Assembly: GCA_002507425.1 (NCBI GenBank)
Contig: DAZU01000037.1
Coordinates: 1-16,039, forward strand
DNA length: 16,039 bases
Direction of reading: 5' to 3'
Source of the DNA: Euryarchaeota archaeon UBA53
GTDB lineage: Archaea; Thermoplasmatota; Poseidoniia; Poseidoniales; Poseidoniaceae
The position numbers were made by a program, and so were the translations under genes. Shown here piece by piece: positions 7,366 to 14,437 of this stretch. Each line of letters opens with the position of its first letter. The stretch's first letter is position 1. The notes under the pieces are model-generated. The model was not told where the DNA came from. It saw only the letters and a list, made by a program, of their open reading frames with translations, and ran no database searches.

Positions 7366-9351
7366 ATGTCTAATGAATGGCCACCGGATAAAATAAGCCT
7401 CTCTCCTGGAAAAAGGGTGCTTTTCCTGACAAAAGATTTGAATTTAATCAAGAAGCAACTCTACGAAGGTCTTGACCTGAAAATGACCGATTTGCGCCCT
7501 GAGGACTTACTCGATGACATCAATACTGATGTTATGACTCCGGCCTGGGTATGTTTTAGCCATGAGCCAATTGAAATTGCGAAGAATGCATATGCAGGAC
7601 TAATGCATGATGGTATGAGAGTTTTCAGTGAAAGGGCATTGATAAATGGGAATTTTGAAGTTATAGTGTCCGGCCAAAGAAAGGGAACCGGGTCTTCAAG
7701 AGAAACGGCTGCACAATGTGAGAGATGGGCGGGAATAAGAATAGTAATAGCTTCCTCATTTGCTCCGATTCATGAAAGAAATAACATCAACCTAGGCCAG
7801 CTCATGGGGGATTATGGCATACTAGATAGGTTACAAAATGGTGAGAGTGTAAATCTTGATGAATTCACTAAAAAATACGACCCCGTAACAAAGTTGATTG
7901 TCGAGAGTGGTGGATTATTTTCATTTGCTAAAAAACTCAAGTCAGGACAAATTGAACTTGAACCGCTCAATACGCCTGACGGTCCTATGACCATGGCTGA
8001 AAAAATAATCGCCAGAAATCTCGTTGGACAAAACCCTGGTCAGTGTGTGAAACCAAACGATCCCGTCATCGCTCAGGTCCAAGGAGGGTATAGTCATGAA
8101 TTCACGACAGCTCAGGTGCACACATTCTTAAGCGAAGAATACGGTAGTGATTACACCCTACCAAATCCGCAAAAGTTCGCAGTTTTCGAAGATCATCTCC
8201 TATATGCTGCTCACAACCCAAAGTTTGTACCTCACATGGACAAAGTTAGAACTTTGAGAGATTTACAAGTCCAGTTTCAAGCCCATACCGGTGTTAGAGA
8301 TTACTCCGCAAAAGATGGAGTGTCTCCGGGAATCTGTCACCAAGTTGCTAGAGAGGAGTTTATAGAAGTTGGAGATTTTATCCAAGCGACTGATTCTCAT
8401 ACTTGTATGGGAGGCGCCTCAAACGCGCTTACTTATGGAGTTGGAGCTACGGAATATGCGAGTTTAATTTATTCAGGATTTACATTCGTGAAAGTTCCTG
8501 AATCAATAAGATTCGAACTTGTAGGAAACTTAAACCAAGGATGCACTGCAAAGGACGTTATCTTATACATATTAGCGGACCATGCTAGAAAAGAACTGAC
8601 CTTGAATAGATCAATGGAATTTGGTGGTCCTGGCCTAACATCATTATCGATAGATGAGCGAGCTACTCTCTGTAACATGGCAACAGAATGTAGTGGTCGT
8701 ACAGGAATCTGTGAGCCTGATGACTCGCTTTTCAGATGGATGATTGATGCACAGGGCTTGGATTTGGAAACAATGAAACAATTGTCAGTACATCCAGACA
8801 AGAATGCTGTTTATGACGGAGGAATACATGTCATCGACCTTTCCCAAATTGTTCCAATGGTTGCTCATCCTGGTGACCCAGACAAAGGAATTCCTTCGGA
8901 TCCAACTAATGGTGCAAACATTTCAGACATTGGGCAGGTGAAAATCGACATAGCGTATGGAGGTTCCTGCACTGCAGGAAAAGATGACGATATCGCCTAC
9001 TATGCTATGGTGTGTGAGGCCGCTGAAAAAGCGGGACTAGATATCAAAGATGGTGTGGAATTCTTCATCCAATATGGAAGCGGGGGTGTCAAAGACTTAG
9101 CTGTTAGAATGGGTTGGCACGCCCTTTTCGAAAGGGTTGGAGTGAAATTGATTGACCCTGGATGTGGTGCCTGCATTGGAGCCGGCCCGGGAGTTTCGAT
9201 TGACTCTGAACAAGTCACTGTATCTGCTATTAATCGAAATTTCCAAGGACGTTCTGGGCCAGGGAGGCTTTACCTTGCAAGCCCCTTGACCGTTGCGACT
9301 AGTGCGTTTACTGGTCACATCTGTTCTTGGAGAGAGGACATCTTTCAATAA
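7366..9351 (+). CDS. aconitase-superfamily hydro-lyase, swivel domain first (fused LeuD-LeuC-like)
   Basis: The 661-residue product belongs to the [4Fe-4S] hydro-lyase superfamily (aconitase, homoaconitase, 3-isopropylmalate dehydratase). The swivel domain comes first, about residues 1-195, with the substrate-binding loop G-T-G-S-S-R-E at 107-113. The catalytic part follows from about 210: E-D-H at 275-277, T-D-S-H-T at 342-346, and the cluster ligands Cys535 (G-G-S-C-T-A-G) and Cys600/Cys603 (P-G-C-G-A-C). The substrate Arg lies in N-R-N-F-Q-G-R at 623-629. All key motifs are intact, so it is probably active. The 4-1-2-3 domain order resembles AcnB, but without AcnB's N-terminal HEAT-like domain; the length equals LeuD plus LeuC. 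Citrate, homocitrate or isopropylmalate cannot be told apart by eye, and no leucine- or lysine-pathway gene is adjacent. The start is ATG 7366; ATG 7336 is an alternative. Confidence 0.88.
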   Translation: MSNEWPPDKISLSPGKRVLFLTKDLNLIKKQLYEGLDLKMTDLRPEDLLDDINTDVMTPAWVCFSHEPIEIAKNAYAGLMHDGMRVFSERALINGNFEVIVSGQRKGTGSSRETAAQCERWAGIRIVIASSFAPIHERNNINLGQLMGDYGILDRLQNGESVNLDEFTKKYDPVTKLIVESGGLFSFAKKLKSGQIELEPLNTPDGPMTMAEKIIARNLVGQNPGQCVKPNDPVIAQVQGGYSHEFTTAQVHTFLSEEYGSDYTLPNPQKFAVFEDHLLYAAHNPKFVPHMDKVRTLRDLQVQFQAHTGVRDYSAKDGVSPGICHQVAREEFIEVGDFIQATDSHTCMGGASNALTYGVGATEYASLIYSGFTFVKVPESIRFELVGNLNQGCTAKDVILYILADHARKELTLNRSMEFGGPGLTSLSIDERATLCNMATECSGRTGICEPDDSLFRWMIDAQGLDLETMKQLSVHPDKNAVYDGGIHVIDLSQIVPMVAHPGDPDKGIPSDPTNGANISDIGQVKIDIAYGGSCTAGKDDDIAYYAMVCEAAEKAGLDIKDGVEFFIQYGSGGVKDLAVRMGWHALFERVGVKLIDPGCGACIGAGPGVSIDSEQVTVSAINRNFQGRSGPGRLYLASPLTVATSAFTGHICSWREDIFQ

Positions 9352-9413
9352 TCTATAATGCAAGAAATATCAAAAGAAATTCCTTATTTTTGGACACATC
9401 TTGTAAGCCGGCA

Positions 9414-9529
9414 GCTCAAGGTCCAACTCTGAGTTTGAGTACTAGATTCAATATTCGCCTTTGAACATGTGAATGAACGATATGATTCAAGAACCTTGGG
9501 CGTTGGGGTCTTGACGCTCAAGGCCCAAC
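9414..9529 (+). repeat. near-exact 14-base direct repeat (9414-9427 and 9516-9529)
   Basis: GCTCAAGGTCCAAC at 9414-9427 and GCTCAAGGCCCAAC at 9516-9529 differ at one base and lie 102 bases apart, both in the non-coding gap before top6B. The second copy is the 3' arm of the hairpin at 9501-9530. They could be protein-binding sites, or the first copy could compete for pairing with the 5' arm. Confidence 0.6.
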
Positions 9530-9530
9530 G
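9501..9530 (+). other. strong imperfect hairpin in the probable leader of top6B
   Basis: CGTTGGG (9501-9507) pairs with CCCAACG (9524-9530). After one bulged G at 9508, TCTTGA (9509-9514) pairs with TCAAGG (9518-9523), including one T-G wobble, around a CGC loop: 13 pairs in 30 bases. The wobble pairs only in plus-strand RNA, which points to an RNA structure in that sense. It ends 37 bases before the top6B ATG. No T-run follows, so a simple terminator is unlikely. The rest of the 9352-9567 gap holds a TTATTTTT stretch after the aconitase-family stop, a GGAGGAGG at 9541-9548 too far from the ATG to be its ribosome site, and no recognisable RNA gene. Confidence 0.6.
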
Positions 9531-9567
9531 TCATTAGGACGGAGGAGGACCTTAGGTTAGTGATATT

Positions 9568-11625
9568 ATGTCTGGAATTGCAAAAAAGATGGCAAGCAAT
9601 CAAAAGCAAATTGCAATATCTGAATTTTTTGAAAAAAACAAACATTTTCTGGGATTTGACTCATTACAGAGATCCATAATAACTGCTGTTAAAGAGGCTG
9701 TGGACAACTCATTAGACGCATGTGAAGAGGCTCGGATTCTGCCTGAGATAAAAATAAAAATATCGAAAGTAGATTCTAAAAAGGATATACTAGAGTTAGT
9801 TGCTGAAGACAATGGGCCAGGAATACCTCAAAGGAGCATTGAGAAGGTTTTCGGACAACTGCTCTTTGGGTCGAGATTCCATGCAATCCGCCAAAGTCGT
9901 GGTCAGCAGGGAATTGGAATCACGGGAGTAGTGATGTATTCTCAATTAACAACTGGAAAGCCAACAAATGTTGTTTCCAAGGTAGCCAGCGAGCCTACTG
10001 CTGTAAGTGTAAATATTGGTCTTGACACAAGGAAAAATAAAGCGGTTAAAAGTGATCAAGACAGAATTATTTGGGAAACCGACGAAATGGCATTGAAACT
10101 ACACGGGCTAAAGGTAACCACTAGAATGAAAGCAAAATATCAGAGAGGTCGACAGTCGGTCTACCAATATTTGAGAATGACTAGTATTGTCAATCCACAT
10201 GCAGAGATTACATTTGTAGATCCGGATGGAGAGAAACATCATTGGCCTAGAGTTACGGAAAGACTTCCAAGAAAGGTTGACGCAATAAAGCCCCATCCCC
10301 ATGGAATAGAATTAGGGCAGTTACAACGTATGTGTCGAGAATCAAAGGACTCCCGGCTAACTGTGTTTCTAAGGCAAAATTTTTCTGGAGTTTCGATGAG
10401 GGCTGCAAAGGAACTCTGTGAAGCCTCGGAATTGTCAATAACAACCAAGCCAAAGAGTATGAAGCCCGATCATATTAGAGCCTTATTGGAGGCTTTTCAG
10501 GGTGAAAGACTAGTAGGTGGAAAACCGATTAAATTGTTGAGTCCCCCTACAAATTGCCTTTCTCCAATTGAAGAAATGCTTATCAAGAAAGGTCTATCAA
10601 AAACTATTGATTCAAAATTTGTCAGTACCATGACCAGAGCTCCTACTGTGAGTCATGGAAATCCATTTCAGGTTGAAGTTGGACTAATATTTGGTGAAGG
10701 TATGGCTGCGGACAAACACGTCGAAATTCTACGGTTTGCCAATCGTGTACCGTTAATGTATCAACAAGGCGGCTGCTTACTAACCAAAGCTATTGAGAGT
10801 GTTGATTGGCGACAATACGGGCTCGAACAGGCTGGAGGTAAAGGTGTACCAAAAGGTCCCGCAGCAATATTGGTCCATCTTGCATCTACCAACGTCCAAT
10901 TCACTTCAGAAGCGAAAGAAGCTCTCTCTGACAACGAATTCGTTTTTGAAGAATCGCGAAAAGCAATGCTTGAGATGGGGAGAGGTTTGAGAAAACATCT
11001 CGAAAAGAAGAAGAAAATGGCAAAAACCAGAGAGAAATTTGAATTGATTAACGATATTTTACCAGCAATTGCTGAAAAGTCGGCCTCAATACTCGAAAGA
11101 CCAGTGCCAGAATTAGCCGGATCGATTACAAGAATAATGAGTGCCGTAATCTGTAATGAGTCTACTACTTGGAACCGAGAGACAAAAGAAACCGATGTTT
11201 CAATCACTTTGTTCAATTACACCTCCAGAGCGAGAAGTTACTCGATATTAGTCAACTGGCCTGAAAAATCAGGAGCTGTAATGACTGCGAACGAAAGAGG
11301 AGGCAGAAAGGAAACTATGGGAATATGGGGTTGGAAGATTGAAACATTGGACCCTGGCCAAAAAGCCGAGATTAATTACTCGCTAAGCAATCTAGAGAAA
11401 GGTGATTGGACAGAAACGGAAGTCTTTTTCCGGGGTAGCCAAGATGTGATTGGGGCAACTAAACTTGATGAAAAGATGTTAGAAGAAATTCGTAACCAGG
11501 AGAAGATTCTAGCGGAAGCGGTAGTTGAGGTTGGTGAAGAAGAGAATCCTGAAACTCAATACGAACCAGCGGGAGTAGTTGAAGGAGATACGAATCAAAC
11601 AACCTTATTCGGAGGGGATAATTAA
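9568..11625 (+). CDS. top6B: DNA topoisomerase VI subunit B
   Basis: This is the ATPase subunit of the type IIB topoisomerase, which passes one duplex through another to remove supercoils and unlink DNA. The 685-residue protein opens with a GHKL ATPase domain: E-A-V-D-N-S-L-D at 43-50 (catalytic Glu43, Mg-binding Asn47), D-N-G-P-G-I-P at 81-87, and G-Q-Q-G-I-G-I at 112-118. A helix-two-turn-helix region follows around residues 245-310, then a transducer domain with the switch-lysine loop A-G-G-K-G-V-P-K-G-P. The C-terminal beta-rich domain near 520-640 fits the Ig-like extension of Methanosarcina-type subunits and accounts for the length. The tail is acidic and ends in Q-T-T-L-F-G-G. ATG 9568 is chosen because an in-frame stop (9553) lies just upstream. 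Its TAA overlaps the top6A ATG by one base, implying coupled synthesis of equal amounts. Confidence 0.97.
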   Translation: MSGIAKKMASNQKQIAISEFFEKNKHFLGFDSLQRSIITAVKEAVDNSLDACEEARILPEIKIKISKVDSKKDILELVAEDNGPGIPQRSIEKVFGQLLFGSRFHAIRQSRGQQGIGITGVVMYSQLTTGKPTNVVSKVASEPTAVSVNIGLDTRKNKAVKSDQDRIIWETDEMALKLHGLKVTTRMKAKYQRGRQSVYQYLRMTSIVNPHAEITFVDPDGEKHHWPRVTERLPRKVDAIKPHPHGIELGQLQRMCRESKDSRLTVFLRQNFSGVSMRAAKELCEASELSITTKPKSMKPDHIRALLEAFQGERLVGGKPIKLLSPPTNCLSPIEEMLIKKGLSKTIDSKFVSTMTRAPTVSHGNPFQVEVGLIFGEGMAADKHVEILRFANRVPLMYQQGGCLLTKAIESVDWRQYGLEQAGGKGVPKGPAAILVHLASTNVQFTSEAKEALSDNEFVFEESRKAMLEMGRGLRKHLEKKKKMAKTREKFELINDILPAIAEKSASILERPVPELAGSITRIMSAVICNESTTWNRETKETDVSITLFNYTSRARSYSILVNWPEKSGAVMTANERGGRKETMGIWGWKIETLDPGQKAEINYSLSNLEKGDWTETEVFFRGSQDVIGATKLDEKMLEEIRNQEKILAEAVVEVGEEENPETQYEPAGVVEGDTNQTTLFGGDN
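11611..11619 (+). promoter_or_regulatory. Shine-Dalgarno site for top6A inside top6B
   Basis: GGAGGGGAT is nearly the full anti-16S complement (GGAGGTGAT). Its GGAGG core ends nine bases before the top6A ATG at 11625. It supports this start and independent or coupled initiation on the same message. Confidence 0.7.
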
Positions 11626-12722
11626 TGGCACGAGTAAACGATCCAGAACTTACTAAAACTAGATTGCACACAGTTGTTGAGGAAATGTATGACAGAATTG
11701 TGAAAGGAGAGCCTCCAACAATGACACTACCTGTTAGAACCAAGAATAATATCGGATTTGATAGAAAATTAGGTGTATACAAATACGGCAAAAAGCGGTC
11801 AACTAGAGATGCTACAAGCCTAGGATCTGCAAAAAATCTGCTGCGCGCCTTACACGTGGTTGAATTTATTGAAGAGATGATTGAAGCCGGGAAATCTTCC
11901 ACACTGAGAGAAATGTACTATATTTCTGAAGGCTGGGGCCTTGGAAAGTTTGGAAGTCAAAATGAGTCAAATAATCTTGCAGAAGACCTTGAAGTTGTCA
12001 CATCATGCCTTAGAGAGGATTTCAAATTAAGGCCGGAAGAGGATGGTGCTAGAATGATTGGAAATATCACTGTAAACGAGTTAAATCGGAGAGGGCAATG
12101 GATGACAATTAACGCTAGAGATGACGTTGGAGATTCTGGATATGGCGTACCGTATAATGTGGAGATTGAGAAAATTGAATTAAAAGAGCATGATGTAAAT
12201 TTCTTGATGGCGATTGAAACCGGAGGTATGTTTGACCGATTAATTGAAAATGGATTTGATGAGGATTACAAATGTGGACTAATACACCTCAAAGGTCAAC
12301 CCGCACGCTCAACTCGGAGAATTATCAAACGTATGAATGAAGAGTGGGATCTACCTGTTGTAGTATTCCTTGACGGTGACCCGTGGTCGTTCAGGATTTT
12401 TGCATCAATCGCTTATGGCGCAATTAAGACCGCCCACATTTCAGAATATTTAGCCACACCTTCTGCAACATATCTAGGAATCACTGCCGATGATATATTG
12501 GCTTATGATTTACCCGCTGACGAGTTGTCGAAGAAGGATATAGAAGCACTCAATGCCGAATTGTCGGATCCACGATTTGCTGATGGATGGTGGCAAGATC
12601 AAATCAATATGATGCTTGAGGTAGGTAAGAAGGCCGAACAACAGTCATTAGCAAAATACGGGCTAGACTTCGTAACAGACACCTATCTTCCAGAAAAATT
12701 GGGTGAGATGGGTTTAGCATAA
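11625..12722 (+). CDS. top6A: DNA topoisomerase VI subunit A (Spo11-like)
   Basis: This is the DNA-cleaving subunit, homologous to meiotic Spo11. The 365-residue length is normal. Residues 65-150 form the winged-helix 5Y-CAP domain, with the cleavage motif L-R-E-M-Y-Y-I-S; the catalytic residue is one of Tyr98/Tyr99, by comparison with Spo11 the second. The Toprim domain follows, with Glu198 (A-I-E-T-G-G) and the D250-x-D252 pair in F-L-D-G-D-P-W-S-F that hold the metal. These are the expected acidic residues and nearly the same numbering as in Methanocaldococcus (as remembered). The C-terminal S-A-T-Y-L-G-I-T-A-D-D motif is also typical. It overlaps top6B by one base and has its own strong ribosome site. 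The subunits act as an A2B2 complex on the chromosome. Confidence 0.97.
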   Translation: MARVNDPELTKTRLHTVVEEMYDRIVKGEPPTMTLPVRTKNNIGFDRKLGVYKYGKKRSTRDATSLGSAKNLLRALHVVEFIEEMIEAGKSSTLREMYYISEGWGLGKFGSQNESNNLAEDLEVVTSCLREDFKLRPEEDGARMIGNITVNELNRRGQWMTINARDDVGDSGYGVPYNVEIEKIELKEHDVNFLMAIETGGMFDRLIENGFDEDYKCGLIHLKGQPARSTRRIIKRMNEEWDLPVVVFLDGDPWSFRIFASIAYGAIKTAHISEYLATPSATYLGITADDILAYDLPADELSKKDIEALNAELSDPRFADGWWQDQINMMLEVGKKAEQQSLAKYGLDFVTDTYLPEKLGEMGLA

Positions 12723-12735
12723 AGCCGCTTGCTTG

Positions 12736-12744
12736 AAAATATAT
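12736..12744 (+). promoter_or_regulatory. candidate TATA box giving a leaderless transcript
   Basis: GAAAATATA-type sequence centred about 23 bases before the ATG at 12763 is close to the usual archaeal TATA-to-start distance, and no ribosome site precedes that ATG. Transcription would then begin at or next to the start codon. Confidence 0.45.
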
Positions 12745-12762
12745 TGACGTTTAGCATCCAAT

Positions 12763-13614
12763 ATGCAGCCTGAGCAGGAAGCGTCACCATGGCCCAAACG
12801 GCTGATGATTTCCGGATTAGTCCTCGGATTAATTGGAGCCGGGTTGTTTTCATACCTTCTTGATGATTTCAATGATTATTATGATCCTAGAGAAACCAGC
12901 GATCACACAGCGTTGTATGGGCAACAAAACAGGATGGAAATCGAACCTGGATGTTGGGTGGTTAATCTAGAGGGTAGCGATGACGACTACACTATCAAGT
13001 TCCTTTACGCTGATGGAGAAGATCAGGAGGATCGAGTGCCTGAAGGTTGTTCTACTGACTTCCAAGCGATGGCTGCTGATACCGAATTTACGGAGATTAC
13101 TAAATTAGATATTGAGAAAAAAACTAACATCACAATCATCATTGAATGTGAACAAGGTGAGCAGTGCAATAATGTACTTTACCTCACAAATGGAGATGCT
13201 GTTATTCTAGACATGGTAACAGATCAAGGTCTCATCACAACACTAGGTGCTTGTTGTTTGGGTGCATTCATATTCCCTCTTGGTTGGATTCTGATGACAA
13301 TAAACAAGAACAAAAGCTCTAGCGTTACCCTAATGCAAGACCAAGTAACAGACATTATGAGCCAAGAAGAGAGTTTCATCAAAGGCACACAAAAAGATAT
13401 TTTGACAACAGATCAGGTATACAAACTGGTAAGGGGAGAGACTCCCAACATTGAACAAAATAAACCAAATGTTCCTAGTCCATTCTCTAATACAGATACT
13501 CGGCCGACTGCGGTATCAAAGGCAAAATCGACTGGTTCAATTTACAGCGCTAGTGCACATACACCAGAAAAGCCGCCTGAGGATGAGTCTTGGAAGAATT
13601 GGGACGAATCTTAA
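12763..13614 (+). CDS. hypothetical two-helix membrane protein with Cys-containing outer domain
   Basis: I do not recognise a family. The 283-residue product has one hydrophobic helix at about 13-33, an acidic domain at 34-154, and a second helix at about 156-180 containing adjacent Cys164-Cys165. A Ser/Pro/Thr-rich tail of about 100 residues ends in W-K-N-W-D-E-S. The middle domain holds four cysteines (64, 96, 129, 135), which would fit two disulfides if it faces outside; the tail would then be in the cytoplasm. By the positive charge before helix 1 (P-K-R) the N-terminus is probably inside, which agrees. It starts 40 bases after top6A but has its own TATA-like box, so it need not be part of the topoisomerase operon. 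No catalytic motif is visible; a sensor or scaffold role is only a guess. Confidence 0.8.
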   Translation: MQPEQEASPWPKRLMISGLVLGLIGAGLFSYLLDDFNDYYDPRETSDHTALYGQQNRMEIEPGCWVVNLEGSDDDYTIKFLYADGEDQEDRVPEGCSTDFQAMAADTEFTEITKLDIEKKTNITIIIECEQGEQCNNVLYLTNGDAVILDMVTDQGLITTLGACCLGAFIFPLGWILMTINKNKSSSVTLMQDQVTDIMSQEESFIKGTQKDILTTDQVYKLVRGETPNIEQNKPNVPSPFSNTDTRPTAVSKAKSTGSIYSASAHTPEKPPEDESWKNWDES

Positions 13615-13670
13615 CCTCTATGCGACGGGTTCATAGGTGACCGCATTATGTAACCACTGGTTGTGGAGTT

Positions 13671-14429
13671 ATGGCTGACCTTGATCAAGCCTTGGCAATA
13701 TTGCAAAACAAAGCGCGCAGAGCTATTCTGGAAAGGTTGGTTAGAGAGCCGCACTACCCTCTTCAGTTAGCTGAGCAGATCGGTATCTCACAACAGGCCG
13801 TTATGAAACATCTAAAGATGCTTGAAAAAGCCGAATTTGTCGTAAAAATAAAGGTTGCAAGCAACAAAGGTGGGCCGCCTAAAAACATCTATCACGTTCA
13901 ACAAGCTCTATCGATTAGAATCGACCTAGGGCCGGATCTATTTCTGTGTAGTAAGAGAATTTTACCTAGTGGAGGGCCACTGAAATTATCTAGCAAACTA
14001 AAAGGAGAAGTTGTAGGTATTGCTGAAGATGTTAGTGGTAGAAAAAAAATTGGAGTTGGGGAGGGTGCTCACCACTTAAGCGCAATCTCCAAAGCTATTG
14101 AGAGCCTTGACAAAGAGAGGGATGCGCTAATCTCATTACACCAACAAATTAAGCAGCGCGTCTCAACAACAGTCGATTCTGACTTCGAATCATATGAACA
14201 GCGGCTAATGATTCACAATATCTTAGAATCCCCTGGAATGAATTTCAATTTCAAAGAATTTGCTAAAGATCTCCAACTTGGCAGTGAAGCTAGTGAGAGG
14301 CTTATGGATGAAGTAAGAACTAGAGTTATTCGGCAAATGGCAGAGAGAACAAATCAGTTTATTGCTGCACCTCAATCAATAGAACTACCCTGGTGGGCGG
14401 CGCTTGGTATTAAGCCCAGTGAAGATTAG
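13671..14429 (+). CDS. ArsR-family winged-helix transcription regulator
   Basis: The 252-residue protein begins with an ArsR/HTH_5-type winged helix at about residues 5-75: A-L-A-I-L-Q-N-K-A-R-R-A-I-L-E-R-L, then L-A-E-Q-I-G-I-S-Q-Q-A-V-M-K-H-L-K-M-L-E-K as turn and recognition helix. The wing runs into G-G-P-P-K-N-I-Y. The following I-R-I-D-L-G-P-D-L-F segment is typical of archaeal members of this type, as I remember them. A helical, charged region at about 130-170 probably makes a dimer, and a further helical domain extends to the end. No metal-binding Cys cluster of the ArsR/SmtB sensor type is present, so the signal is unknown. GGAG lies only two bases before ATG 13671; a TTATGTAA stretch about 25 bases upstream could instead be a TATA box for a leaderless start. 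It ends eight bases from the convergent surface-protein gene. Confidence 0.88.
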   Translation: MADLDQALAILQNKARRAILERLVREPHYPLQLAEQIGISQQAVMKHLKMLEKAEFVVKIKVASNKGGPPKNIYHVQQALSIRIDLGPDLFLCSKRILPSGGPLKLSSKLKGEVVGIAEDVSGRKKIGVGEGAHHLSAISKAIESLDKERDALISLHQQIKQRVSTTVDSDFESYEQRLMIHNILESPGMNFNFKEFAKDLQLGSEASERLMDEVRTRVIRQMAERTNQFIAAPQSIELPWWAALGIKPSED

Positions 14430-14437
14430 AACCACTA

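Noticed and set aside
9501..9530. Hairpin as an intrinsic terminator of the aconitase-family gene
   Set aside because: It lies 150 bases past the stop and is followed by mixed sequence rather than a T-run; archaeal terminators are usually T-rich tracts.
9352..9567. Possible tRNA or other known RNA gene in the gap before top6B
   Set aside because: No T-loop consensus, cloverleaf spacing, or SRP/RNase P/5S core was found on either strand; only the hairpin and repeat are supported.
10761..11216. Open frame on the minus strand inside top6B (151 codons)
   Set aside because: It is the antisense shadow of a conserved coding region, with low-complexity F/S-rich sequence produced by the reverse of Lys/Glu codons.
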